Positions 35,315 through 48,362 of a stretch of 64,000 bases of DNA are shown piece by piece. The stretch is from Xenopus tropicalis. Its lineage: Eukaryota > Chordata > Amphibia > Anura > Pipidae. The notes below the pieces were generated by a model. It made no database searches. It had not been told where the DNA came from and worked only from the letters and a program-made list of their open reading frames with translations. Positions within the stretch are counted from its first letter, which is position 1; the number at the start of each line of letters is the position of its first letter. Where the stretch lies: NCBI RefSeq assembly GCF_000004195.4, contig NC_030677.2, positions 104,072,329-104,136,328 on the forward strand, in the 5' to 3' direction. A program made the translations under genes and the position numbers.

Positions 35315-35890
35315 AGTGATGTAATTTCTGTCACATGACAATTGTGTATTATAATAATGTACCCCCAAATGTAAAATATGAGGCTATTAGTTCCATGATC
35401 TGTCATGGAACTCCTCTGTGACTTATAATATCATTATATTTTACAACAGGGAATACATTATTCACTATATAACGATTTTAGTAATTTCATTTATAACTGG
35501 TGGTTAGTGATGTAATTTGTGTCATGTGACTCACAGAAAGTTGTGTATTATAAAAAAATAATGTACCCCCTGTCAGGTCTGGACTGCTGTTCAAAATAGG
35601 CCCTAACATTTCCAGTACTAAGTACAAGGTTTAAACAGCACCCCCCCCCCCCACAGGTCCAATAAATACTAACTGTTTAAGACATCTTACAGCAACCCCT
35701 CTGTCATACCAGGATCCATAGATTGGTAGTCCATGCCTACCCCCTGTTGTAAATTATTAAGGTATGTCATGAGTTCCATGACCTTAAACATTTTGGTTTT
35801 ATATGGTCATGTAACTTCTAAGTGACTTCTGATATCCTTATATTTTACACAGGTAGGGGGTATTTATTCTCCATACACATGATGATTCAA
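35315..35890. repeat. Two tandem copies of a palindromic repeat, the second split by a hAT MITE
   Basis: Each copy has the order gtgtattata-taatgtaccccc, tgtaaaatat, gttccatga/tcatggaac palindrome, then the inverse. Copy 1 spans about 35330-35465. Copy 2 spans about 35540-35890 and is interrupted at 35574-35739. A further partial copy is at 48755-48870. Confidence 0.65.
35574..35739. mobile_element. hAT MITE, 166 bp, nested
   Basis: Ends CAGGTCTGGACTG and (reverse) TAGGCATGGACTACC, with a perfect 8-bp duplication ccccctgt (35566-35573, 35740-35747). It contains a C14 run at about 35640. Confidence 0.8.
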
Positions 35891-38800
35891 ACTAAATGAG
35901 AGAAAAGACTCCTTCACAGACACAAATCAATGTAGACTTTGATGTCTTTAAAATCAAAAGGCAATAAATAATTTCAAGACTTTATAGAAATAACTTCAAG
36001 TACTGTGCAGGCTTTTTTTTTACTCAAGACATGGGTGTCTTTTGTTTAAAAATTTAGCTTAGAGTTTCTGGGGAAAAAACATTCTTTTAAAATGAGCAGA
36101 ATTCTTCCGGGGAAAATCATTGTGGTAAATATCTGAGCATTGCTTTCACTTTTATCTCTTTTGTTACACATTAATAAAACTCCATTTTTATTTTGCTACA
36201 CTCTGCACGTGGGAGCAGATATAGTGACTCACTTGTCTAACTAAGTAGACAAATCACTGGGCTGTAAATCTGGACTCTGTCTCAGGAAAGTGTGGATTTG
36301 ATTTCTTTGTCACTGCCTTGTGACCTTAGACAAACCACCTAAAGTAATAAAAAAAAAAAAAGTAAAAAAAAATGCCTTCTTGTATTTTATAGGAAACAGA
36401 TCACTGTGGTCTGGAACTTGCTCACAATATTTATTTATTTAATTAAAATATTACCACATCATACGCCTTCTTTGACTGTTGGTACAGGGCCCATTTGGCC
36501 CAATGAGGCACCTGGGGCAGGACCAATCCTTAAAGCTGTAGTATTTAAAAAAGAACCTCTCTAGATAATCATTGCCTTGCAAGTCCCCATCCAAGAAAAG
36601 GATGTATGCACAAGGCATTATTTGTACATAATTAAGAAGAGCAAACCCTGCACAAAACTTCAGTGTTACATATTTTACTATCTTGAGGAAAGGATCCCTC
36701 TACTTTATAAAGAAATGCATTCATTCCAATTGAATAACATTGAAAATGTAAACATTAAGTGCGACTCATTGGAAACCCAGTATAAAATAAACCTGCAGTC
36801 AATTTAGCTGGTTACATGATAAGGGCTTTGGATAGGGGGATATCCCACTAGTCTACTACCCACTAGTCAGCAAACCAATAGTCAACTGATGAACTGATGA
36901 CCGCACTTAGGTGTACTCTGCTTATAATTAAACATGGACTGCCCCTTTGCCACATTATGAATTGTTAGCTGTGGAATCCACCATCAACAGAGAAGGTACC
37001 TTTCTATGCTCAGTGCACCATATATTTTAAGATATTTTCCCCAGAGAGTCTAGGGATTAAGGTGAAGTACTCCACCCTCCACCTATGTGTTTCACCTCCA
37101 TCTATTATCACATGCAGTCAGACAGTATTTTCTTCAACATGTAACAAAAGTATACTGGTGTAATCTTCCCCACCCATGTCAATTTAAAGGTAGGAAGAGC
37201 CTGATGGGGGTAACAGCGTTGATCTGGACATCCTGCTTGACAAAGACTGGAGTCCAACATTATAAAGTTCCTGCTCAGCCACTGAAAGTTATACTAATGC
37301 ATACTCCCCCACAGGTACTGCTACTTTGCATCTGGTATATAACTGCACATTCCAGCACAAACCTTTATGTGAAGAAAGACTTGGAGCAAGTGATAGAAAA
37401 CACTATCGCACTGTAATAATTCAAAATCAAAGCGCCCTGTTGCAATATCCCCCAGTTGTCAGCACTTTGTCCAGTATGGTAAACAGGACTTATAGCTTTC
37501 TTTAAAAATGTAAACATTTATAGGACTGTAATGAAATCAAGGGCACTTTCCACTATTTTTATAAAACTATTCAGAAATCATCAAAAATGTGCTAATTCAG
37601 TAAGCACAGGCTTGTCTATTAAAGGAAACAGAGAGGTTAAAATGGTGCTGCTATAGCAATGTATTTCACCATCTCTGGATCATGTTAATTATTACACACA
37701 GGAAGCCCCTAATGAGCTGCTTCCCTGTTCTGTATAGTCACTTATTTAAACACCACATGCTTAAGGGTTAGAAATCCCAGTTTCTTTCTCTTCTCGAAGA
37801 ATACCTTAAACATACCTTAGTTTGATTTCCATTGGTCATGCATGTAGCATTAGGCATGTAGGCTATAAATGCAGCCTATGCTAATCTCTGTGTCTGCTTC
37901 ACTTCAGTATTTATTTCTATCCAGTAGTTCTATTAAAACAGCATACAACTTTTGGCTAAAACAGATTTATTAATGATAAATTCTTTAACTTGTATTTGAC
38001 ATGTATTTTAGCCTTAGGCTTCCTATATATACATCATATATTATTCTTCACATGCACATGGCCCTAAGACCCCTACACATATTATGTTTCCTAGCAATTA
38101 TCTAGAATTTTACGAAAATAAATCTAATTGTATTAAATATATACATTCTGATTTGTTGCCATTGCTAAAAAATCTTTAAAAAGTCTTTAAAAGTGTAATC
38201 GGATTCTTAAAAATGGATATCAGCTCATGTTTGCATACAAAGTACTAAGTGAATATTGCTAGGTATTGCTACTTATGCAGTAAAAAAATGGGATATATAA
38301 TATATACAAAAACAAAATACTTTTAAAGTTATAAAAAAGTGACAATACTTCAAGACATTGATGGATTAATAGCAGAAAGTTTCAATACAAATTAATTTTA
38401 TTAGAAGGCTTTTCTTTATAAAAACCAGCTAGATAATTATAAAAGTTTGATATCTGGTATCTAAGCAATCAGGCTAAAATAAATCTAATCACCTGGGAGC
38501 TCAAATGCCATGTGATGGAACCCCAGGTTTTTTAGAGATAAAGTGTGACACTATCATGGAGGGGGAGAACAGAGCTTTGTACCAGGCTGAGTTATAAATG
38601 GAGGGGAGTTTTCCATGCCAGAGAATTCTGTCTCCATGGTAACCCCATCAGTACCACTGCAATAAGAACCAGTTTCACTGAGATTTACTGAGGGGAGTAA
38701 GGCCAGGCAGAAACACATTTTAAGTTCACTAGCAGAGCAGCTAGTGACAACTGAGGTGTACAGAAACACACATATACATATTTACAGAACAAGTACACTA

Positions 38801-39087
38801 ATATTAATTTATCATGCTAATTCAGGTCTCATGATGTAACTAGGATAGGACATTATTGTGAAATTGTGTGCTAACCTAAAGTTTGACAATTATAGCGTTA
38901 CCTGAATTAATCTTTCTATGCTCATGGTTCAAATGACGATACTAACATCAATTTAAAGAGAAAAAGCAACATTTTTTTGCCAAACTCCCAAATTAAATCA
39001 GACAACTTGGGCCCTAGTCAGACATGTTTGGGAGCTGATCATATTACAATCTTGTGTCTAATGCCCCCTTTTCAATTTTAATTTTAA
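35891..39087. other. Intronic DNA, largely unassigned
   Basis: 36486-36525 looks like one end of a hAT repeat (cagggcccatttggcccaat), and 36346-36371 is A-rich. A 71-codon minus frame at 38554-38769 is discussed in the findings. Otherwise very AT-rich. Confidence 0.35.
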
Positions 39088-39469
39088 AGGACATGTAAAG
39101 TCTGATTTACTGGGGGTTGCCAAAATGTTAGAAACCCCCAGTGAAATAGATTGCTAAGTATTTTCCCCAGACACCAGCCTGTGGAAAAAATAGTTTGAGC
39201 ACTGTGCCGGCATCTCCTTGCCTTGGCGCTTGGCATTCTGCACATGTGCAGTAGAGTAAATCTCAATGGGCATGCTCTTCTGCGCATGCGCAAACATGGA
39301 GTTGCACAGGGGATGCCTTTGACACTGGTAGAAAAGTAAGTAAATTGGCGGTGCAGCTTTTAAACTGTTTTTTCAACAGGCTGGTGTAGTTCTCTCCTAA
39401 CAGGAGCAACAGCCTGTGGGGGTGATTTACATTTTGGCATCCCCCAGTGAAACAAACTTTACATGTCCT
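39088..39469. mobile_element. MITE, 382 bp (AGGACATGTAAAGT ends)
   Basis: AGGACATGTAAAGT and its inverse ACTTTACATGTCCT are flanked by TAA (39085-39087, 39470-39472). TTAA at the left would also allow a T2/Kolobok reading. CCCCCAGTGAAA blocks continue the inverted repeat. Confidence 0.78.
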
Positions 39470-39472
39470 TAA

Positions 39473-41659
39473 AGTCCAAAAGATCAGGGCCCTCTTTAGC
39501 TGTTGATTTCATCATATTTTTATGTAATGTGTATGTTTGATGAGTACACTTTTCTATTTAAAAAGTGCATTTTACTTTTTTACTTTGCAAAAACCACAAT
39601 TTACTAAAGCATAGCATGCAAAGGACATACCCTTCAGCAATGGTTTATTCTAGTTTATAATGGAGTACCTGTGTTATAGTTTACAAAAATCTCTATGTTT
39701 CAGGGGCATACACAGGTGACTGTTACACTGCCCAGTGATACAGCTGCAGCTTGAGGATGGTTAATGCAATGCAAATGTCAATAAAGGACTGCACAATAGA
39801 AGATCTATGTTGGTGAAAGTATTGATGGAATGTTTAAAGCTGAGTAGAGACTATGTTTGCAATACTGGTCCCTAAGGAGGAGACCTTAAAAAAATAAACT
39901 AACCAGAGCTCAATTTTGCCTAGTAATTAATTCCATTAATTTTAGATTACTAAGGACATATTTACATACATTGAAGCAGTCTTTCCAAACTGAAAACAGG
40001 ATTCCTGAGATGCCATCTTACCAATGGAAGGCTTACTCTTCAGGTGACAGTTTGCCTTAGTTATCTTGCCTACTATAGTAAGCTGTGCAGCACTAGAAAA
40101 AGTCACTTGAGGACTGTCTCACCCATGCCACGGTGTATTTAGAAGGACAACTTATTATTCCCTAGAAATGGTATTCATTGGGTTCTGACTTGAACCGTTA
40201 GTGACTTAACAGAAAGTCATCTCATCATCATATTGTCTAACATATATTTTGCCATGTCCAGTTAGGGTAATTCTGCAAATAACAGATTAGTGAACGGCTG
40301 GCTGGTTTCACTCACCAAAAGGCAGGGCTACTTAATGGAAAATAACATCTATCACTGGAGGATTAACTCATTACAAATATGGAAACCTTTCTTAGAAGTA
40401 CCTGCCTCACTCGTTTAAATGATTCCCTCATTCACCAAAAAGGGAGTGTCTCTAATATGATCACATTTTTACTTAGAAAATCTCAGCAAGTCGCGTCTCG
40501 TGCCAAGAAAATGTTATACTCTATATAAATGATAGACTCTTCGTTGGTGAAATGAATAGACCTCAACAGCTGTTTCAACCATTTCTATAGATCCTAAATC
40601 CTCCCTTTGTTATACCTCCGGTACCAAGCTTCAGGAAGCTTCACAACAGGGATTTTCCATGCACATACTCACTCTAATGTTAAAGATGGGATTTTAAGCT
40701 TGTCTCTTCTGGATTTCATGGCTGTTTAGAGATGATTTCTGCTTGTAGCCTCTCTGTCTTGTTCTCTCCGTCTGCTATTTCCCTTATGTTATCAGCACAG
40801 GCAGAGATAATAAGTGTACTAGGCACAGCTGGCCATTGGGAGGGAGAGCGGAGAGGGAGGGAGCATATGTGTGCATGTGTGTGTATACAGACACACAGAG
40901 TAATGTGAATCTACAGAACACTATTTGTAAATGTGTAATTCCTTCAATATTATCTACATGGTTCACAATTTGCTTCTATGCAGGCATTTAACATGACAGA
41001 AAAATAAAGAGGGCAGATAAGCACTATTTTTGATGTTGCTAATCATATCTTATTATACAGAGAAACCATAACTGCTGAATATTACCTTTAACCCCTTTGG
41101 TGCACCCTTTGGTCTTGCAACAGACAAACAAAACACACTTGTAGTTTTAGCAAATAAGGATCATTGCTATTACTGTTGGTTGATATGGGTCACTGCCAAG
41201 GTGCAAATGTGCCCACTGTGTGTAAATGAGTCTGACTTCATTCACAGAAAAGGTAAGGGGAACTTTTGTGCATAGTGTCATTTTAATCCTAAAGATTGAT
41301 GTAAGAGGGATCATTTATAAAATGGAAGGAAGGTACAAGGTAAAAAATAAAAAATTGCCACAATCTGACATTTTAAGAACTTTGCCACTCTAGTTGACTT
41401 GCCACAGGTCTCTGTGCTCCGTTTCAGAGCAGAAAGACCTGTGGCCTCTTCCACGAAAACAATACTGCCTGCGTTCAGACATTCAAATGAGACAGCAGTT
41501 GTAGGCTGCATTGGGGCCGTTTACTTACCATCTGCCCTATGCCAGGTCATAAGGACAGGGCTGGCTAGTGTCACTTTGTATGTCACGCTGGATTTTTTAT
41601 CTGCAGGGATATCTGGTGCAGAGACCACAGTAACATAACATAAATGCTCTCTGCATGAA
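39473..41659. other. Intronic DNA, nothing firmly supported
   Basis: A strong-looking minus donor at 41525 (gtaagtaaa) falls in a stretch, ggggccgtttacttacc, that resembles MITE termini, so it is not called an exon. A purine-rich tract lies at 40835-40862. Confidence 0.35.
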
Positions 41660-42368
41660 TATGTAGGGGATCAGAGAACCCTGTCCCCTGTTTCTCAGTC
41701 TGTGATCTCATCCAGCCTAGCTACAGCCTGGGGAGGGATCTGGTTGGCTGGCTGCCCCAGTGCACGTCTGGGAGAGGTGTGCCTAAGCTTTGGAGCCAAA
41801 AATCTAGGGACGGGCCCAGCAGCTTATAAAGGGAGCCCCTGCTGTTGTTTGCCAGTTCAGAGGAAGACCCAGAGTGAGCAGTTAGCACAAACAGTGTGTG
41901 TTCAGACTGGAAAGGATAAAAGTCTGCTGGACTGCCAGGGAATATAAAGTCCTCTGTGGTACTCTGTGTGTGTGTCCCCTGGAGGAACAGGTATTGCAAT
42001 TACCTGCTACGTGGGAGCAGCCACCCTTTTCAACAGGGAAGGTACTCTGGGGCAGGTAGCGCTACCTGGGGGGACTAAAGAGCTCTTGGGGAAGGGACTG
42101 AACTGATTTAAGGGTTGGGGGTCTATCCGGATCTAAAGTGAGCTGGGCAAGTACTGAGACTGGGCCAGTGTGGATAGCCCTCCCAAGTTTCCTCAGGAAA
42201 GGATTATCAGTCACCCAAAAGCTGTTCTACTGTTTATGTCCAAAAGTTATATAAAGTTTAATATTGCTGCAAACCATGTGTGATTATTCCTAGTGGAAAT
42301 CCCCTAGAGGTGTGTTCCTCAGTGTCCACTAGGTGGAGGCACTGCGCTGTTCCCAGTTCCCAGTATCA
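41660..42368 (+). mobile_element. LTR-like block with TATA box (possible solo LTR)
   Basis: This GC-richer block begins TGTAGGGGATCAG and ends near CCCAGTATCA. It contains gcttataaaggga at 41822 (TATA-like) and a short AT-rich stretch near 42250 where a poly(A) signal might sit. No flanking 4-6-bp duplication and no internal coding region were found. The alternative is an unrelated TATA promoter. Confidence 0.35.
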
Positions 42369-42796
42369 CTATTCTTTGAAAACACACATCTCCTGTGAAA
42401 ATTCAGCCCATATTAAGTGAATGTGCCAAGAAAGGGTTACAAATAGTAAGGGGCTAACCTGTCCAAGGTCTCCATAAATGTCCTCTAAGTCCAATGCTGC
42501 ACAGGGTGGATTCTCGGCCTGCAAGAATTGGCTGCTATACTCAAAAGAGCTTATTGATGTGCCTGCACTCGGAACCATTACATCAGCCCAGGTACAAGCA
42601 CACTGAGTGAAAGTTGGCGTAAAACTGCATACAGGAGCAGTTTCTTACCAAATCCCACTTAGTTTGTCTGCACCAAGGCAGAGGCAATGGCTCCAGCTGC
42701 AGGCACATCAGTTAGTATTTTTGAGCATAGCGGGTGGATTCTTAGCTGCAATAAATGCTGCGTGTGACAGGAGCCCAATATCTTTCTGGCAACACT

Positions 42797-43267
42797 AGAG
42801 GAGAACTAAACCCATTTATAAAGTTTAAACACCCTAACACACCACACATATCCCCTCGTTTTTCAAAGGAATATTTATAAGAGGGTGAATTCTGAATAAA
42901 TAATTCTGAATAAATAAATAATTCAAAATTCTAAAGAGATGAATAGAGAGTGGCTGAATTTCACTGTGATGTGTCTAGTTTCACTATTTGATAAATGTAC
43001 TCCATAGTCTGGAAGGGGATCATTAAAATTATGTATCAAAATTATATAAAAAAAACTTCTAATAACTTTTCTATAACTTTCATTAAACTATAGTATAAAC
43101 TGTACTATACATAAACTATAATCAAAAATGTTTCTTTATCAATTATTTTTTTGCTATGTTCAACAATATTCAATTTCTATGTATTCCTACTGTATTTATG
43201 TGCAAAAAAACTATTTGTGCTTTAAATCGAAAAATAAAATTTTGCCTGTTTTTAATATTTATTCTTT
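42797..43267. other. AT-rich DNA with a T2-like end fragment
   Basis: agaggagaactaaaccc (42797) resembles a T2 terminus. The remainder is AT-rich and unassigned. Confidence 0.3.
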
Positions 43268-43269
43268 AA

Positions 43270-43625
43270 GGGGTTGTTCACCTTTAAATTAACTTACAGT
43301 ATGATGTAGACAGTGATATTCTGAGACAATTTGCAGTTGGTTTTTCAGTTCTTTAGGTCCAGCGCTCTCCAGTTTGGAGTTTCAGCAGCTTTTTTTGCTG
43401 CTAGGGTCCTTAGAAACCAGGCAGTGGTTTGAATGAAAAACTGGAATTTGAATAGAACGGGGCCTGAATAGAAATATAAGTAATAAAAAGTAACAACAAT
43501 AATACAATTGTAAGATCACAGATTAACAGTGTTTTAGCTGCTTGGGACAGTGAAGGCTGGAAAGTTGTAGAAGAGGAAGGCAAAAAATCCAAAAACTATA
43601 AGTAATAAATAATGACCACTAATTG
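43270..43625 (+). repeat. T2-like repeat (GGGGTTGTTCACC family)
   Basis: TTAA (43266-43269) then GGGGTTGTTCACCTTTAAA. The interior matches the inverted fragment at 28023-28195. The right end is unclear. Confidence 0.6.
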
Positions 43626-43673
43626 TTCCTGTTTACAGGGGGAAAGGGCTTTCAGGGATAAAATGATATCATT

Positions 43674-44330
43674 ATAGGAACATGTCATCAGAAAACATGT
43701 TTTTTTTAAAAAAAAAATAATAGCACTGCTCCAGAAGAATTTCTCACTAAGGTCCATTTTTAAAAAGAGCAAACAGATTTTTTTATATTTAATTTTGAAT
43801 TTTGACATGGGATAGTCATTTTTCTTACTTGCCATGTGACTCTGATGCTCTGCTAATCATCAATCACACTTTACTGCTGCACTACAAGTTGAAGTGATAT
43901 CACACCCCTCCCTTTCCCCCAGCAGCTGATCAGCAAAACAATGGGCAAGTAACCAGATAGCAGCTTCCTGACACATCTGCTGAAGAATTCAGCTGCCTGA
44001 ACTCATGCCTCCATGGGCTAATAGCACTGCTCATACTGTCCTTTAGCTAGTAGGTGAACAGGCAAAACTGCCTATACTGCCTCACCTAGTGGTGGACATG
44101 AGAATAGCGCCAAGAAGGAGACACCTGTTTTTCTTTTATGTGACATAGTTCATATAGAAAGTACATTGAGTAGAAAAAACAATTGGTTATCTGATAGCAG
44201 TTCCATTGTGTAGTGCTGGCTCCTTCTGAAAGCTCAGAATCAGCCACAAAGCACTGAGATGGCTGCCTACACACCAATATTACAAATAAAAAAATTGATT
44301 TTTTGTTTCAAGAATACAAATTTAAATAGT
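43674..44330. repeat. T2-like repeat (ACATGTCATCAGAAAACATG family)
   Basis: The order of internal blocks (ggaacatgtcatcagaaaac, agagcaaacagattttttta, agttgaagtgatatcac, gatggctgcctacacacc) is that of a common long Xenopus T2 MITE. The TTAA sites and terminal bases are decayed. Confidence 0.6.
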
Positions 44331-44424
44331 ATATCAGTGAAGGACCTATAGCTTTGCTAACTAGATATAAGAGAGGCATAAGAAGGGCAATCTTTTAACT
44401 GGAGCAACTGACAGTGTGAATCTG

Positions 44425-44554
44425 TTTGGCAACCAAAACTTGCCACCAGGCCAGGAATTAAAAAAATAAGCACCTGTTTTGAGACCACTGGGAGCAACAT
44501 CCAAGGGGTTGGTGAGCAACATGTTGCTCATGAGCCACTGGTTGGGGACAACTG
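44425..44554 (-). repeat. hAT MITE fragment (CAGTGATCTCCAACC family)
   Basis: Inverse of the left 130 bp of 25091-25398, ending ggttggggacaactg. Confidence 0.7.
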
Positions 44555-44559
44555 CCCTA

Positions 44560-45916
44560 AGGGCTCTTACACATTAACCTTTAATTGTGCATTTTCCTAT
44601 AGTGCTTTTTTATGAATTTCACTGCACAGATGCATGAGTTACCAAAATCTATTTTTTGCCTATAGCATCTGTACCTAAAATCCCATTTATTCAGATTAAA
44701 GTGGTCCTGGATAAGGGTTTAAGAAGTAAGCTCTTAAAATGTAAACACTGTCTCAAGGTAATGAGTAAATAATGGCTAAGTGGTTTAAAATGTAATTTAT
44801 TTAAAATTAGATCTTTATTTATTATATTTAGCGAAATGAGGAAAAAACCCAAATTTATTTATAAAAAATGTATCTTGGTTGAGACAAAAAACATGTTGAT
44901 TACTATAAGAGTGTCCAGCACACACAAGTACTAATGTTGAACCTTGAAATGTTACCGACAGCCCATTTGCAAATGTATTGTATATTTAAATGATATTTAT
45001 AAGCGTGTCCTCCCACTCTGCATATGTGCTCATTGTCCATCTGTTGCTCCGTTCCCAGCCAAAATGAGCAGTTTGATGATGTGGGCTCTGACACCACATT
45101 GTCATGTACAACATACCGTAAATCAAAAATTGTGTTATAGAATGTATCTTCTTTCTGGTTTGTGTTTATTTGTATAACATCTTCATTACTAAAATCTACT
45201 TATTTTTACAGCTTATCTTTCTAGTTAGGCCCTTCACTAGTCATCTTTCTAAACGGACACTGTATCTGGTTATTAGGGTAAATAAGGTCCAAAAACTATT
45301 CCCCCCAGAAAGAAGACTTAACCAACAGATAGTTTATATTATATTAAGTGGCCGATAAACGAATCTCGCCAAACTTGAATATATATATCAGAGATCACCT
45401 GACAAGAAATAATGCAGCACTAACTGTAACAGGAAGAAGTGCGGGAGTAAAAGACAAAACTTTTTAAAACCTATTAATTGGCAGATGTGACCTAACATGT
45501 ATGTGTGGTCTTGGTGTTTTTGTCTGTACTTTGAATTGAATCATCCCAGTGCTTTTTACATTTAGTACCTAAAATGGCAGTTTTCTATTTAGGATTATCC
45601 AATGACACATGAAAATGGTTTATTTAGATGAATCATCATTTCACATGTGAGCTGTTTTATGCTATATATTTTTCTAGAGACCTACATTGTTCAGGGTACA
45701 TATACCAGTCCACATATAAAGCGTCTGTATGATGAGCTCCTTCTTATCTGAAAGCCTGAGACAAACTAAAACAACTCCAATAATTGCCCATAAATGTTTT
45801 TGTTTTTATTATTATTATGCTTATTTGTATTAACAAAAAAGCATAGCATGATGCATTGTTCCAAGAAGATACAATGTGACTTGATCTTTAGCATACAGTG
45901 GGCTTGATATACATCA
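44560..45916. other. Intronic DNA, nothing recognised
   Basis: AT-rich, with an ATT run near 45800. No supportable feature. Confidence 0.35.
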
Positions 45917-46090
45917 GGCCAGGGGCACTGCTGCAAAAAGCTGCTCCTGGTAACTTAAAGAGCCGAAATTCAGATGTTTAAATTGGAATTTCAGCTCTTC
46001 TATTGCAGAGAGCGTTATTGCATCATCAACTTGCCCACCTAAGGAGGCCAGACCCCTGAGGCGGCACTGCATAAGGCAAACAGATTCAGT
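45917..46090. repeat. hAT-like repeat (ccaggggcactgctgcaaaa family)
   Basis: Shares ccaggggcactgctgcaaaa...ctcctggtaactt with the inverse of 54585-54800. No duplication is visible. Confidence 0.5.
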
Positions 46091-46401
46091 GGTGAACAAA
46101 CACAACACAAGTCCCTTAAGAGAAAGGCTATACAGCCTCTCTATAACAGTAGTGATCCAGGCCTTTACAATTGTCACAGGAGCTCCCCATCTCTGATTCT
46201 GTTAGCAGTGTAAAACTCACATGCCCAGAGTACGCTGAACAGTGTTGAAAAGCTAAGCTTAGGGGTTGTTGCAAATTATCAAGCAGAAAATAAGGTTGGC
46301 CTATCATAAAAGCTGATGCTACAGGGCTGATTATTAAATTCTCATGCTAATTGCTCTGGTTTCACAGTTACCATGCACTAATAATCTGTAGTAATTAATA
46401 A

Positions 46402-46600
46402 AGGTGGCCATACATGAGCTGATTTCAGCTGTTGATAATGGTCCATTGGACTAATTTGGCAGCTTATCTGCCCATGTATGGGCACCACTGATGGGCCTCC
46501 CAGACCACAATCTTGAGTTTTCCATCGTTTTCCATCGAACCAACAGCGTCTATGCCTGCTGTTTTAATTCAATCGTTTGGCATTGTGTGTCAGGGATTGA
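46402..46600. repeat. Harbinger-like MITE (AGGTGGCCATACATG), right part lost
   Basis: TAA then AGGTGGCCATACATGAGC. The internal hairpins correspond to 10468-10773. The right terminus is absent. Confidence 0.6.
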
Positions 46601-46800
46601 TCAATGTTTTCACCACCGCTTCTGCCGAACTGCAACTTCAGACCTGGTGGAGTGGTAGTTCTGTAAGAATATCCACACAGCGTACACCCAATCAATATGC
46701 TTAGATAAGGAAAATAACATATATAATATATGGGTATGTACAAAGTGGTAAACATAGATTCAAACTATTTTCTCTGTCTTCATGACAATGGAAGACTTTA

Positions 46801-47343
46801 GGGTACATTTACTTATAGTCATGAGCAAATCTGTCCTGCACTGAAGCCAATGGGTAACTTTTTCTGTGCTGCACAAATTTTTAGTACTGTGTGACATTTT
46901 ATTGCAGCCATTGCAGTCTATGGGCATTTTTTTGCGCTCGTCCCTATTAACTTACCAAGATGCAGTGTGCAAAGTGCAATTTTCCCACAATGCTCCTCTT
47001 CCCCCAGTATTCTAGCATCATTGTGGATGCAAATGAGCAGCTCTCTTGACAAAATGGATGCAGTTGCGCATTTGCTTTGTCACAAACTGGGTGGCGTTGC
47101 AGCGAATATTTTGTAAAGTCTGTCTGGCGTCATTTCCAGTGTCTGTGCCTGACTTATTAGGCACAAATGTGCTGTGCCTGGAGATGCCACTTGGTCAAAA
47201 GGTGACAGTAGCTCCAGGGTTAACTTGCGTCAAAAGGAGCAGCAACGCCCAATTTGAATGGAGAAAAACTAATGATTTTCGGTGCAACTGACTGTGGGGA
47301 AAAGTGCAAGCTGCCCACTGTGCTTGCTGAAGTAAATGAGCCC
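46801..47343. mobile_element. MITE, 543 bp (GGGTACATTTACTT ends)
   Basis: GGGTACATTTACTTATAG and (reverse) GGGCTCATTTACTTCAG are inverted ends. The flanks are TTA and TTT, so the 3-bp duplication is imperfect. The interior includes gtgtgcaaagtgcaat, shared with 60840-60988. Confidence 0.6.
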
Positions 47344-48318
47344 TTTCATGTAGCCTTTTGTTACTAAAGCTATATGAGGGAAGTACAGATGATGGTGTTA
47401 AATGTGGAACTTCTGCTAGTTTTACAAAATAATTGCCAGGTCCACCATCTGTTTTGGTGTGAACAATATATAACTGCTAAATGTAAAACAGCAGAGTTTT
47501 CTCTCTGTAAAATCTGCTTTGCTAAATAGGATGAGTCAGAGACTGCAAGCCTTCTCCCTAACACGATTACTACGCAGGATCCTTCTCCTCTGCATGAATC
47601 ATTTGCCCCATAGCCTTCTGGGAGACCCCTCCTCCCCACCTCACACACTGTAATATCAGAGTCACCTCACAGTCCAAGAGATCAAAGTCTCAACAATTCA
47701 ATTTAGTTGCGCAATTTAGAGACTCTGATGCAATGTGTATGCTAAAAAAAAATCTATTTTTTAATGAGGAAAAACGGAGATCAGTAGCAGTTCCATTAGC
47801 TTAATACAAACTACTATAGTCACTATACTGTTAGTAAATCTGGACTTTAACTATCAATAAAAATTGCATAGTAATAACAAAAAAGAAATGTTTCTCCTAC
47901 CATTACACTTACCTATTGATTTCAGGATTGAAGTAACAGACAACACCACACACTAACCCAGCATGTGCTTCCCATCTAAAAATGTATAACGAGGTACAGG
48001 CATGGATCAGGTGGAGGTCAAGGCAGGCAGCAAGTATTGTAGTCAAATATACCGGCTAAGGGTTAATATACCAATCATTATTATACAATGAAAGGTTTGA
48101 GCAGGATCTGTATAAGCAGAAGCCAGCTTGGACAATGTAGGAATAACAACAAGGTATTTTAAAGGGAGTTTGGCACTAAACCAGAGGGGAAATGTCACCC
48201 AACCAGAAATAACAAAACCCAGGATTAAGGATAGCAAAACTGGCTTCAGACACCAATCAGGTGTCAATTTAGAGTTCTGTAACCTGTATAGAAGCAGTAA
48301 ACCTATATTTTAGCGTCA
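47344..48318. other. Intronic DNA, nothing recognised
   Basis: No supportable feature. Confidence 0.35.
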
Positions 48319-48348
48319 GGTGTGTGTGTGTGTGTGTGGGGGGGGTGT
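48319..48348. repeat. (GT)n followed by G run
   Basis: About nine GT units then seven or eight G, directly before a hAT-like end at 48363. Confidence 0.9.
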
Positions 48349-48362
48349 CATGCACCAGTGTC

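Noticed and set aside
41525..41640. Minus-strand exon with a strong gtaagtaaa donor and an open frame (KKSSVTYKVTLAS...)
   Set aside because: The donor lies in ggggccgtttacttacc, which resembles the GGGGCTGATTTACTTACC MITE terminus, and the incoming phase does not fit the mast exons.
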